Shown: positions 26,101 through 34,079 of the stretch, piece by piece | Layout: the number at the start of each line of letters is the position of its first letter | Position numbering within the stretch: the first letter of the stretch is position 1 | DNA from: DAISKN01 sp963716925 | GTDB lineage: Bacteria; Acidobacteriota; Vicinamibacteria; Marinacidobacterales; SMYC01 | Length of the DNA: 64,000 nt | Direction of reading: 5' to 3' | Assembly: GCA_963716925.1 (NCBI GenBank) | Contig: CAVQUX010000018.1 | Coordinates: 310,001-374,000 of the forward strand | Position numbers and translations under genes: made by a program | Notes under the pieces: generated by a model | Database searches by the model: none | Seen by the model: the letters and a program-made list of their open reading frames with translations, nothing else | Told to the model about the DNA's origin: nothing

Positions 26101-27441
26101 GACACGACGTCGGCGCTGGCAGTCGAAGGCGACAGAATCGCGGCGATCGGCGAAACCGACGCCGTGCTCGCGTCGTATCCCCGAGCCGCGGTCTACGACG
26201 GACGAGGGAAGGCGCTTCTCCCGGGCCTCATCAACTGTCATGCCCATCTCGGGGCGACCATCGCTCGCGGTTTCAACGAGGACTTCGGATTCCCCAACAG
26301 CTATCGCCTGGCGATCCAGCCCGAAGCTCTCCTTTCCGACGAGGAGGCCGCGCTGATGGCGGTGATGGGTGCCCTGGAATCCATACGGTGCGGGGTCACC
26401 ACGGTGGTGGAATATACGGGAAACATCGCTGGCTCGGCGGCAGCTCTGGCGGACACGGGTCTGCGCTTCGTGTTCGCGGAGTCCGTCCGCGACGTCGAGA
26501 ACGGTGCCGGCCCGGTCTCGGCGGAGAGTCTCGCCAGGAGTGATGCCCCGAGGTTCTCGCCCGAGCTGCGAGACGAGGGCATGCAGCGCGCCCTTGACTT
26601 GTTCGAGGCCTGGCACGGCGCGAGGGAGGGACGGATCCGCGTGTTCCCGACCACCGCGCTCGCCGAGGACTCATCGCCGGAGCTGCTCTCCGCCGTTCGC
26701 GAATTCGCGGAGAAGCACGATCTCGGATACACCATCCACCTCGCTCAGACCACCTGGGAGGTGGAGTACATGCTGCGTCACCACGGCCTTCGTCCATCGG
26801 AGTATCTCGCCAAGCACGACTTCCTCGGCCCGCGGCTCTTCGCGGCGCACTGCCGTTACGTCGACGATTCCGAGATCGCGCTCCTTGGCCGATCCGGCAC
26901 CATCGTCACCCAGCAGGCACACATGGCGGCGAATCGAGGGGTGATTCCGCCCATCCCTGCCCTCCGCGCGGCGGGCTGCCCCATCGCTCAAGGCACCGAC
27001 AACAATACCAACGACATGCTGGAGACCATGCGCATCGCTCTGGTGACGGAACGAATCCGGCGCGACGATGCAACCCCGGGCCGCCAGCCTCAGCCGGAGG
27101 ACATGCTCGCCGACGCTGCGCAAGGCGGCGCGCGCGCCGTTCGGCAGGAAACGCTCCTCGGCTCGCTCGAGGTGGGGAAGAAAGCGGACATCATCGTGCT
27201 CGACACCCAGCGGACCCACCTCGTACCCGCCGGGCGCATCCTGTCCGCGTGGATCAACAACGGTCAGCCGTCCGACATCGAGTCCGTCCTCGTCGATGGC
27301 CGGTTCGTGATGCGCGACCGCAAGATTCTCACGGTGGACGAGGCGAGGCTCATCGCCGAAGCCGACAAAGTCGGGCGGCGGATCTGGAGTCAGGTGGAGG
27401 CGGCGAGCCCGGTTACGGTGCCGCGTTTACCGCGCTCGTAG
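26092..27441 (+). CDS. Amidohydrolase (TrzN/AtzA/SsnA-like), main body; 5' end frameshifted
   Basis: 449 codons of a metal-dependent amidohydrolase. It shows the HxH motif LLPGLINCHAHLGATIARGF, a third metal His in YTIHLAQTTWEVEY, AAHCRYVDDSEI, and the metal Asp in CPIAQGTDNNTNDMLETMRIAL. The C-terminal composite domain has LLGSLEVGKKADIIVLD and SVLVDGRFVMRDRKIL. The group includes deaminases and chlorohydrolases acting on purines or triazines; the substrate is unknown. The ATG at 26092 (MPFDTTSALAVEG) starts inside the composite domain, and the true N-terminus with its Tat leader lies upstream in another frame from 25950. The catalytic core is complete. A likely terminator follows the gene. 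Confidence 0.82.
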   Translation: MPFDTTSALAVEGDRIAAIGETDAVLASYPRAAVYDGRGKALLPGLINCHAHLGATIARGFNEDFGFPNSYRLAIQPEALLSDEEAALMAVMGALESIRCGVTTVVEYTGNIAGSAAALADTGLRFVFAESVRDVENGAGPVSAESLARSDAPRFSPELRDEGMQRALDLFEAWHGAREGRIRVFPTTALAEDSSPELLSAVREFAEKHDLGYTIHLAQTTWEVEYMLRHHGLRPSEYLAKHDFLGPRLFAAHCRYVDDSEIALLGRSGTIVTQQAHMAANRGVIPPIPALRAAGCPIAQGTDNNTNDMLETMRIALVTERIRRDDATPGRQPQPEDMLADAAQGGARAVRQETLLGSLEVGKKADIIVLDTQRTHLVPAGRILSAWINNGQPSDIESVLVDGRFVMRDRKILTVDEARLIAEADKVGRRIWSQVEAASPVTVPRLPRS

Positions 27442-27483
27442 GCGGCGTCCGGGCTGACCTCAGGTCTTTCGCGGACATCTCAG

Positions 27484-27502
27484 GAAACGGTCGCCGTTTT
27501 TT
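27484..27502 (+). terminator. Intrinsic terminator after the amidohydrolase
   Basis: AAACGG-tcg-CCGTTT (27485-27499) forms a 6-bp stem with a 3-nt loop and runs straight into further T residues (six T in a row in total). It lies 43 bp past the amidohydrolase stop and before the next gene at 27607. Confidence 0.6.
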
Positions 27503-27606
27503 CAGGTTGTTGAAGGCGGAGCGAAGCATGCAGGACCAGTTGCCCGTTCCCTGAGTCCGCGCCTCCGATTGCCGGGCCTGGCCTCGTAGCATAGATTTGC
27601 CTTGCG

Positions 27607-29070
27607 ATGAGCATGGGATCCAGGGAGCCCGCGCTCGGGGCGGTCCGAGAGGCCCTGAACGCACTGCACCGACAGAGCTCGGCACCGGGCCGCCTGCTCG
27701 AGCTGCTCGCCTTTCTCGATGCGGGACGCGCGGCCGGCATGGTCCACGACCTCGCGCATCCCTGCAGGCAGCTCGGCCAATCGGTGGCCCACGCGATTCG
27801 TCATGGAGAAGCGCCCCCGGAACCTTCGACCGAGCTCGCCGCTGCGTGCGAGGCCTTCGTCCGGCGCCACGAGTCGGAGGGCCAACCCCGCGCTGAACTC
27901 GGTCATATCGGATGGGCGGACGTCGTCAGCGACTTCGCGGGGCTCCGCGACCGATACGGCTTCACCTCCAGTCGCAGCATCGCGGTGTTCGAGGAACTGC
28001 TGCAGTACGTCTCGACCGCATGCGGCTCACTGACGCGGATCCTGCTCGGCTCTCGCGAGCTCGTCGGCGCGCTTCGCGAGGCCGCTCGAGCGCCGGCGCG
28101 CCAGGAGTGGGACGCGCTCGCTCAGTGGATCTCGCAGGACGTCGTCCTCTGGACGAAGACCCGCGAGGGAATCGATCGGGCCTCGAACGCCGTGCGTGAG
28201 GTCCTGACGCGGACCGAGGACTTCGAGCAGCAACGGCAGGCACTCGCGGTGCGGGCGGAGGCCGAGCGGGACGAGTCGGTGGTGCGGCTTGTGACCGCCA
28301 TCGCCAAAGTCCGGTCGCCCTGGGCGTGGCTCGTCAAGAGCCGCGAGTCGCGCCTGACCTGCTTGGAGCTGGCCGGCGACTACCGGCTGAGACTCGGCTT
28401 TGCGGATGGACTGTTCCGCGAAGTCGAGCTCGGCTCGGAGTACTGGTCGACGACGGGACTCGAGATCGATCCAGAGAGCTTCCGCAGCGCGCGCATCGAC
28501 AAGGAACACAACCGGCTTGTCTGGTCCAACGGCTTTGCGGATTCCGGTGAGCGCCTCCACCTCGCCCTCATCGAGGGCCGCCTGGGCGGGCGGACGATCG
28601 GCCCGATCGGGGCCTACGAGATCGTCCCCGGGCGATCGATCGGTCCGTTCGAGCTCGGCATGACGCGCGAGCAGATCGAAGAAAGCTCGACGGTCCGGCC
28701 GATGCGACGCGTCACGGATGGAAGCGCCTTTTTTCCGTTGATCGAGGTGCGCGAGGCCGAGCTCGCGCGTTGGGACGACTACCCGCTCGTAGGCGTGACG
28801 GTCTCGTACGATGCTTCCGGCCGCTGTTGCAAGATCGGCGCGGTTTTCAGTTGGAGCGTGGAGCCCCCGATCTTCACGCTGCTGGGACAGGTCGCCAACG
28901 GCATGAGCTTCGAGACGGCGATCGCCCTTCTGCATACGATCGCGTCCGATGTGCGCTGCTTCTACGGCTCGGTCGGGTCAGACTCCGCCGGCGTGAGTGC
29001 GGGCATGCACGAAGCGACCGACGAGACGATCATGAACGTGACCGTCAGGCCGCCAGAGAACGACGGCTGA
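27607..29070 (+). CDS. Unrecognised multidomain protein with a DUF2442-like module
   Basis: 487 residues with no overall family match that I know. Residues 1-235 are predominantly helical and charged with no signal or TM. Residues 258-325 resemble DUF2442 (YRLRLGFADGLFREVELG...LEIDPESFRSARID..HNRLVWSNGF), a small module common in stand-alone proteins near toxin-antitoxin genes. Residues 338-480 begin EIVPGRSIGPFELGMTREQIE, a pattern I have seen in small immunity-like or hypothetical proteins ('PG.SIGP..LGMT..EV'). The three-part arrangement looks unusual. The neighbours are an amidohydrolase and a gene graveyard, so context gives no function. A role in defence or toxin immunity is speculation. 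Confidence 0.65.
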   Translation: MSMGSREPALGAVREALNALHRQSSAPGRLLELLAFLDAGRAAGMVHDLAHPCRQLGQSVAHAIRHGEAPPEPSTELAAACEAFVRRHESEGQPRAELGHIGWADVVSDFAGLRDRYGFTSSRSIAVFEELLQYVSTACGSLTRILLGSRELVGALREAARAPARQEWDALAQWISQDVVLWTKTREGIDRASNAVREVLTRTEDFEQQRQALAVRAEAERDESVVRLVTAIAKVRSPWAWLVKSRESRLTCLELAGDYRLRLGFADGLFREVELGSEYWSTTGLEIDPESFRSARIDKEHNRLVWSNGFADSGERLHLALIEGRLGGRTIGPIGAYEIVPGRSIGPFELGMTREQIEESSTVRPMRRVTDGSAFFPLIEVREAELARWDDYPLVGVTVSYDASGRCCKIGAVFSWSVEPPIFTLLGQVANGMSFETAIALLHTIASDVRCFYGSVGSDSAGVSAGMHEATDETIMNVTVRPPENDG

Positions 29071-29203
29071 AGAGCGGCCCCGGGCTTCGGAAAGCCGAGG
29101 TTCCCAGCAACGGCCCGTCAGGAGCGCGTTACCTGGCTCGGTGGCGAGGAAATCCGATGATGGCCCTCGCGCCGGCTCGGCCTCAGACGGGGAAATCGCC
29201 GCT

Positions 29204-29422
29204 TTACGGGCCCGATTCGACGAGAGCGGCGGCGATGCGGCGCCGCTCCCGCGCCGTCGTGCCGAGCGGGAGAGGATGCTTCGCCAGGAGCTCCACGAAG
29301 GAAAGCAAGTGAGGGGGAGCACCTCGGCTGCGATAGGCCGCGCTCCAGGCCCGGTACTTTCCTCCCTTCGTAAGAGGGAGGGCGACGAGCTCTCCCTCTC
29401 GATCTGTGGCGCCACCGACCCG
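29204..29422 (-). pseudogene. C-terminal remnant of an unidentified protein (possibly a LysR-type substrate domain)
   Basis: The minus frame ending at the TAA (29204-29206) stays open for 72 codons back to a TGA at 29423-29425, with no ATG. It reads like real protein: ATDREGELVALPLTKGG, then PHLLSFVELLAKHPLPLGTT, then RERRRIAAALVESGP at the end. The 'REG.LVALPL' segment resembles the end of a LysR effector-binding domain, but this is weak. Codon bias favours this frame. I read it as the tail of a gene whose front was lost at about 29420, where a different remnant begins on the other strand. Confidence 0.4.
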
Positions 29423-29538
29423 TCACCTATGCCGGGGTTGCTGCGCTGCTTCTCGCTGTCACCCTCGCGGCCTGCTTCGTGCCCGCGTGGTTGGCCGCGC
29501 GGCTCGACCCCGGTGCGGGCGCTGCGACAGGACTGAGG
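29401..29538 (+). pseudogene. C-terminal remnant of an ADOP-type ABC permease, frameshifted
   Basis: Reading from 29401 gives DLWRHRPVTYAGVAALLLAV, TLAACFVPAW, AARLDP. This is the last TM helix and tail of an ADOP permease like the intact one at 6764-9199. After the DP, skipping one C of the CCCC run restores VRALRQD and a stop at 29538, the family's normal ending (compare VNPLTALRRE). Everything upstream of the last helix is missing, so this is a clear gene remnant. Confidence 0.65.
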
Positions 29539-29547
29539 CTGAGCGGG

Positions 29548-29876
29548 TTAGAACTTCCCGTTCTCTCGCTCGCGCAGGACGGTCCCGTCTTTGATGACAA
29601 CGATGGGCCGGGTGACGAGGGTGATATCCTGAAGCGGATTGCCGGGGACGACGATCGCATCGGCCAGCTTTCCCGGCTGAAGCGTACCCAGCTCGTCGCC
29701 GAGACCGGCCGCTTCCGCGCCGATACGGGTCGCCGCCTGAATCACCTCGTGCGCCGAATAGCCCCAATCGAGCCAGATCTGGAGCTCGTCCTGGTAGAAG
29801 ACTCCGATCTGACGCTGATCCTGTCCGTTGATATCGGTCCCGACATCGTTCCTCCAGGAGCCGGTTGAACTCGGCT
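29548..29876 (-). pseudogene. C-terminal remnant of an imidazolonepropionase-like amidohydrolase
   Basis: About 110 codons on the minus strand without an ATG. From 29858 leftward it reads NDVGTDINGQDQRQIGVFYQ, YSAHEVIQAATRIGAEAAGL, LGTLQPGKLADAIVVPGNPL, then TLVTRPIVVIKDGTVLR. This is the metal-binding Asp region (GTD) and C-terminal composite domain of a secreted amidohydrolase. The N-terminal three quarters with the HxH motif is absent; the frame abuts the stop codon of the acylase gene at 29877. A GTG at 29745 could start a 65-residue piece, but that would not be an enzyme. Confidence 0.7.
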
Positions 29877-32345
29877 TTAAGGTATGGCCGGCACGTCCAG
29901 AGTGACGACCGATTCGGCTTCCGCCTGGATCTCGTCCAGAGTCATGGGCACCTTCTTGAACTGGAAGTTGACGTGGAGCATCAGCTGGTCACCGATGTGT
30001 GGAGTCGCCTTGCCGGAGAGAGTGATGAACTGATTCTGGCCTCCCGTCGGCGACGCGTCGTACATGATCTTCGAGCTTCGGGTCATTTCCATCAGCCCGT
30101 TCCACTGCTCCGAGCCGTTCGCCGGAACGGCGGCGGGAATGAGACCGAGTCTCGCGGCCGTCGATCCGCTCCACGGGCTGAACTGATCCCAGACGACGGT
30201 CAAGGCGCCGTACGGCGGCTTGTCCGGATGCCGGCCCATCGCGTCCGCGTCGTAGTATTTCCAGAAGATCGGCGTCCTCCAGGCGTCCATGTCGTCGGTT
30301 CCGAACTCCTGGGCGAGCTCGTCGACCACGCGCGCGACCGTCTGACGCAGAAGAGCGTCCCTGTCCTTGCCGTCGAACCAGTCGAACTTCATCGGCAGGC
30401 CGGCGTCCTTCCCCTGGATCGCGCGGTGGAGCACGGCAGTCCGGTAGCTCGACACGATCTTCGCCTCCCAGTCGCCGATGTCGTCGACGAGGATCATCTC
30501 TCGGGCGACTTTCAGCCACCGCAGGGCGATCGTGAGCCCGACGTGATCGTAGTAGCCGTCGCTGTCCAGGTCCTCGAAGATCGCATTCCAGCCGGCCATC
30601 CGGTCGACGGCCTGCCGCAGCCGTACGTCCTCCGCCACGGCCGGCTTCAGGTACGGGACGAAGAATTTCGGACTGGTCAGCGCATTGTCGGTGCCGCCCC
30701 AACCGCTTCCGACCTGCCGGTTGATCTCCTTGAGATCGTCGAGGCCGATCTTCGGCTTCGCCTGGATCAGGTCGTGCGCGAGGTAGTTGCGGAAAGTCGC
30801 GCCCCATCGGTACTCGTCGCCGTACGTGGTCGCGCCGGTCGGCTTGTTGTTCCATACGTGGAGATAGCCTTCCGCGGGATCCTTGATCTTGGGCCATTCG
30901 CTGAACGGGACCCAACCCTTCCACTCGTACTCGCCCGTTCCCGGCGTCGGCAGCCGCGGGTCGATACCGCCGGGGCGGATGGCGAGTCGTGCCGCGTGCC
31001 AGTGCGCGATGTGGCCGTCCTCGTCGCCATACTGGATATTGGTGCTCGACGCGCATTGGGGGATCGACTTCTCGAACTCCGCCATGTTCTTGGCGCGGTC
31101 CCACTCGAGATTGCAAACCCAGTCGTTCATCTCCGCGCCCTGGAGCGCGTGCCGCTGGCTGTAGGCGATCTGGTTCTCGACGTCCCACGCCACCACCGGC
31201 CCATGGACCGTCCTCGCGATCTCGATCGTCTGCGGCTCGGAGTCGCGCACTTCAATCGTCTCGGTGCGCCTCTCCATGTCGTGCCAGGCGCCTTGGAACC
31301 AGTACTGATACTGGTTCGCCGGGTTCAGTTTCTCGGCAAACGTGTCGACCATGTCGTCCTGGCCCGTGCTCTGGAACCAACCGAACGCCGGACCGCGGCC
31401 CATGACCAGTGGCCCGCCTCCCTGGCGGGTGTAACCGTAGGCGTCGAAGCCGGCGCCCAAATAGTGGATCTGGGGACCGTCGGACGTCGCATGCACCATC
31501 AACACGTTGCCATTGGCGGAGCGCTCGCGGCCGATCACGATCGAGCGGCTCTCGCTCCGGAGCTCGGGGTGGATTGCCAGCGCCGGCGCGGTGCTGGAGA
31601 GGACGCCGAGTGCGGCGAGCTGCGCGAACGGCTGCGGGGACTCGATCGCGGGCGGATTCGCCGTGCGCTGGACCGGCGTTCCCGCGAGACTCTCGGGGAA
31701 CGGACCCTTGGAGGCGATAGTGGCGATCGCATCGGGATCCGAAAGCGGCAGCACGTCGTCGAAGATCAGACGTGCCCTTTGCTCACCGTACCGGCTGACG
31801 AGATAACGATAGAAGTCGAGGTTCTGGAGCTCGGCGCCGCCGCCCGAGCTCAGGCTGCGGCGGTGCGCCGCGTAGGTGGCAATGTAGTCGTGCACCGTCC
31901 AGCGCTCCGGTGTGACTTTCCAGAGCACGCCGAACTCGTACGGCATCTTGTTCTGGGGATCCGCGTTCGCCTCGTCGATCGCCTTGTTCATCCCGGCAAG
32001 GTGCGCCTCCAGCATCCGCTGATACTCGGGTGCCAGCGCGTCGAACATCGCCTGGGTCTCGGCCTCGGTATAGGCGACCAGGCGCGCCCGCTTGTCGGCC
32101 TCGACCTTGGTGGAGTCGATCTCCGCCATTCGCCCGAGCGCCGCCCGCCGCGAGCGCTCGAACTCGGCCAGGCGGTCCTGCGTCAGGGCATAGCCGCCGC
32201 CGAAATACAGGTCTTCGGGCGTGTCGGCGACTACGTGTGGGACACCCATCCTGTCCCGGTAGATCGTGACCTTGCGCGTCCGGTCCTCGTTCGTGCAGGC
32301 CCAGACGCACACGAATGCGGCGAGTAGAGCGAATCTGCGGGTCAT
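29877..32345 (-). CDS. Penicillin acylase-family (Ntn-hydrolase) lipoprotein
   Basis: 822 residues with a lipoprotein signal (LLAAFVCVWAC). N-terminal alpha-chain features: VTIYRDRMGVPHVVADTPEDLYFGGGYALTQDRLAEFE. Later beta-chain features: GGPLVMGRGPAFGWFQSTGQDD, VVAWDVENQIAYSQRHALQG and GWGGTDNALTSPKF. The family self-cleaves before a Ser, usually in S-N-x-W. Here that junction reads ELRSESRSIVIGRERSANG (about residues 261-279), with Ser264 as the best candidate but without the N-x-W. Enzymes of this group deacylate beta-lactams, N-acyl-homoserine lactones or lipopeptides; which one is unknown. The length and domain order are otherwise normal. Confidence 0.87.
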   Translation of the reverse strand: MTRRFALLAAFVCVWACTNEDRTRKVTIYRDRMGVPHVVADTPEDLYFGGGYALTQDRLAEFERSRRAALGRMAEIDSTKVEADKRARLVAYTEAETQAMFDALAPEYQRMLEAHLAGMNKAIDEANADPQNKMPYEFGVLWKVTPERWTVHDYIATYAAHRRSLSSGGGAELQNLDFYRYLVSRYGEQRARLIFDDVLPLSDPDAIATIASKGPFPESLAGTPVQRTANPPAIESPQPFAQLAALGVLSSTAPALAIHPELRSESRSIVIGRERSANGNVLMVHATSDGPQIHYLGAGFDAYGYTRQGGGPLVMGRGPAFGWFQSTGQDDMVDTFAEKLNPANQYQYWFQGAWHDMERRTETIEVRDSEPQTIEIARTVHGPVVAWDVENQIAYSQRHALQGAEMNDWVCNLEWDRAKNMAEFEKSIPQCASSTNIQYGDEDGHIAHWHAARLAIRPGGIDPRLPTPGTGEYEWKGWVPFSEWPKIKDPAEGYLHVWNNKPTGATTYGDEYRWGATFRNYLAHDLIQAKPKIGLDDLKEINRQVGSGWGGTDNALTSPKFFVPYLKPAVAEDVRLRQAVDRMAGWNAIFEDLDSDGYYDHVGLTIALRWLKVAREMILVDDIGDWEAKIVSSYRTAVLHRAIQGKDAGLPMKFDWFDGKDRDALLRQTVARVVDELAQEFGTDDMDAWRTPIFWKYYDADAMGRHPDKPPYGALTVVWDQFSPWSGSTAARLGLIPAAVPANGSEQWNGLMEMTRSSKIMYDASPTGGQNQFITLSGKATPHIGDQLMLHVNFQFKKVPMTLDEIQAEAESVVTLDVPAIP

Positions 32346-32624
32346 GAGATCTCCTCGAGCCTTCCGAACGCGGGGAGTGTCGCATCTTCGATCGCGTGAG
32401 GCAAGGGCGGGTGGGACGCCCCGTTTGCCCTGGTGATTTACGGCGATTCGCCGGGAACGGTAGACCCCGTTGCCACGACGAACCGCCTGGGGCTCTCGCC
32501 GCCTCGGGGATCGGCGCCCCTTCCATCAGCGGCTGAAGTTCCGTCCAGCTCGTGTCAAGAAGTGAACGATGTTGACGGGGCCGGCGGCCGTCACTAGGAT
32601 TGCGGCCCCGAGCGGATCATCGAA
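32346..32624. other. Divergent intergenic region between the acylase and permease genes
   Basis: 279 bp separate the acylase gene (leftward) from the APC permease gene (rightward). No frame with coding character was seen. The right end carries the promoter listed at 32572-32600. I saw nothing else that I could support. Confidence 0.5.
32572..32600 (+). promoter_or_regulatory. Sigma70-like promoter of the permease-lyase operon
   Basis: TTGACG (32572-32577), exactly 17 bp, TAGGAT (32595-32600). Each hexamer matches the consensus at most positions. The expected transcription start is near 32607, giving a leader of about 18 nt before ATG 32625. It is one of the cleanest promoter matches in the window. 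Confidence 0.6.
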
Positions 32625-34079
32625 ATGGACCACCGGAACTCGTCGCCCTTCATCCGCGCGCTCGGCCTCGGCGACGTTTTCCTGATGACCGTCGCCGCCA
32701 CCATCAGTCCACAGCTCACGGCTCGCGGCGCCCGCGCGGGAGCCTCATCGGTCTTGTTGTGGATCCTGGCGGCGGTGTTCTTCCTCGTGCCCCACGTGCT
32801 GGCGGTTGCCGATCTCTCGGGTCGATACGCGGAGCAGGGCGGCATCTATGCCTGGACTCGTCGAGCGTTTGGCCCGCTCCACGGCTTCGTGTGCGCCTGG
32901 TGCCTGTGGCTCAACAACCTCTTCTTCTTCCCCGCGGTGCTGCTCTTCGCCGCGCCCAACCTGCTCGCCGCTTTCGGACCCCGCTTCATGCACCTGGCGG
33001 ATAGCCCGACGTACTCCGCCGTCTTCGTCTTGACGCTGCTCTGGTTCTCGATCGGCGTGAACGTGATCGGACTCGGCGCTGCGCGATGGCTGCAGAACCT
33101 CACGACCGCGGGGGTGTGGGGAACCAGCGGGGTTCTGATCGCCCTCGGTGTCAGCGCCTGGACCGCAGGGGGCTCGGCCACTTCCTTCGCGACGACGGAG
33201 CTTCTGCCGCGCCACGATGCGCTCGGTTCCGTCGCCCTCTGGTCCGCGATGTGCTTCGCCTTCTCGGGATACGAGGTCGCCGCCAACGTGCGCGAGGAGA
33301 TCCGCAGTCCCGAGCGAGCGATCCCGCTCGGAATCTTCCTGGCTGGCGTGGTTGCGACCCTGATCTATGTTCTGGGCTCGGCCTCGATCCTCGTCGCCGT
33401 TCCTCGAGAGGCGCTCTCCGAGCGAAGCGGCGTCGCCGACGCCGTCGAGCTGATGTCGCAGCGGCTCGGAATCTCTGGACTGGGGGCCCTCACCGGCGCC
33501 TGCCTCGCGCTCGTGGGGGTCGCGCTCACCTCCTCCTGGGTCGCTGGCTCCGCGCGGGTGCCTTTCGCCGCCGGAGTGGACGAGGTTCTGCCTTCCTCGC
33601 TCGCAAGCCTCCACCCGCGCTTTCGCACTCCGCACGTGGCCCTGGTCGCGCAGGGAGTCGCCTCGTCCGTCTTGTTCCTGATCAGCCTGTTTCTGCCGCT
33701 GGGCGGGGTCCAGACCACCGTCCGGGAAGCCTACGACCTGTTGTTCAACCTCACGATCCTCATTTACTTCGTTCCCTACATCTATATGTTCCTGGCGCTG
33801 ACTTATCTCGTGGACCACTCGAAGAACGACGGCTCTCGCCGCTTCCGGATTCCTGGCGGGAGAGGAGGCGTCTGGTTGACGGCAGTTACTGGCTTCCTGG
33901 CGACGGCTCTCTCGATGGCGCTCCTTTTCGTGCCGCCGCCCGGGACACCCAACGTCTTCAAGTACGAAGCCAATCTGATCTTGCAGTCCGCCGCCCTCCT
34001 CGGTGTAGGCTTTCTGTTCTACGCGCGGGCGAGAAGGCGCCGCGCGGCTCGAGTGAACTCGGAGGTTTCCTATGAATGA
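32625..34079 (+). CDS. APC-superfamily amino acid permease
   Basis: 484 residues with about 12 hydrophobic helices. Helix 1 carries the APC signature (GLGDVFLMTVAATISPQ), and AVADLSGRYAEQGGIYAWTRRAFGP is the conserved helix 2-3 region. FSGYEVAANVREEIRSPERAIPLGI is the helix 6-7 region typical of the glutamate:GABA antiporter (GadC)/AdiC-like group. It moves amino acids across the inner membrane. The stop overlaps the start of the PLP enzyme gene by 8 bp, so the transporter and enzyme are made together. That is the arrangement of amino-acid/amine exchange systems, although the substrate is not known. Confidence 0.88.
   Translation: MDHRNSSPFIRALGLGDVFLMTVAATISPQLTARGARAGASSVLLWILAAVFFLVPHVLAVADLSGRYAEQGGIYAWTRRAFGPLHGFVCAWCLWLNNLFFFPAVLLFAAPNLLAAFGPRFMHLADSPTYSAVFVLTLLWFSIGVNVIGLGAARWLQNLTTAGVWGTSGVLIALGVSAWTAGGSATSFATTELLPRHDALGSVALWSAMCFAFSGYEVAANVREEIRSPERAIPLGIFLAGVVATLIYVLGSASILVAVPREALSERSGVADAVELMSQRLGISGLGALTGACLALVGVALTSSWVAGSARVPFAAGVDEVLPSSLASLHPRFRTPHVALVAQGVASSVLFLISLFLPLGGVQTTVREAYDLLFNLTILIYFVPYIYMFLALTYLVDHSKNDGSRRFRIPGGRGGVWLTAVTGFLATALSMALLFVPPPGTPNVFKYEANLILQSAALLGVGFLFYARARRRRAARVNSEVSYE

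Noticed and set aside
29865..32327. An 820-codon plus-strand frame opposite the acylase gene
   Set aside because: Shadow of the penicillin-acylase-family gene; no signal, no motif and Arg/Val/Asp-rich composition.
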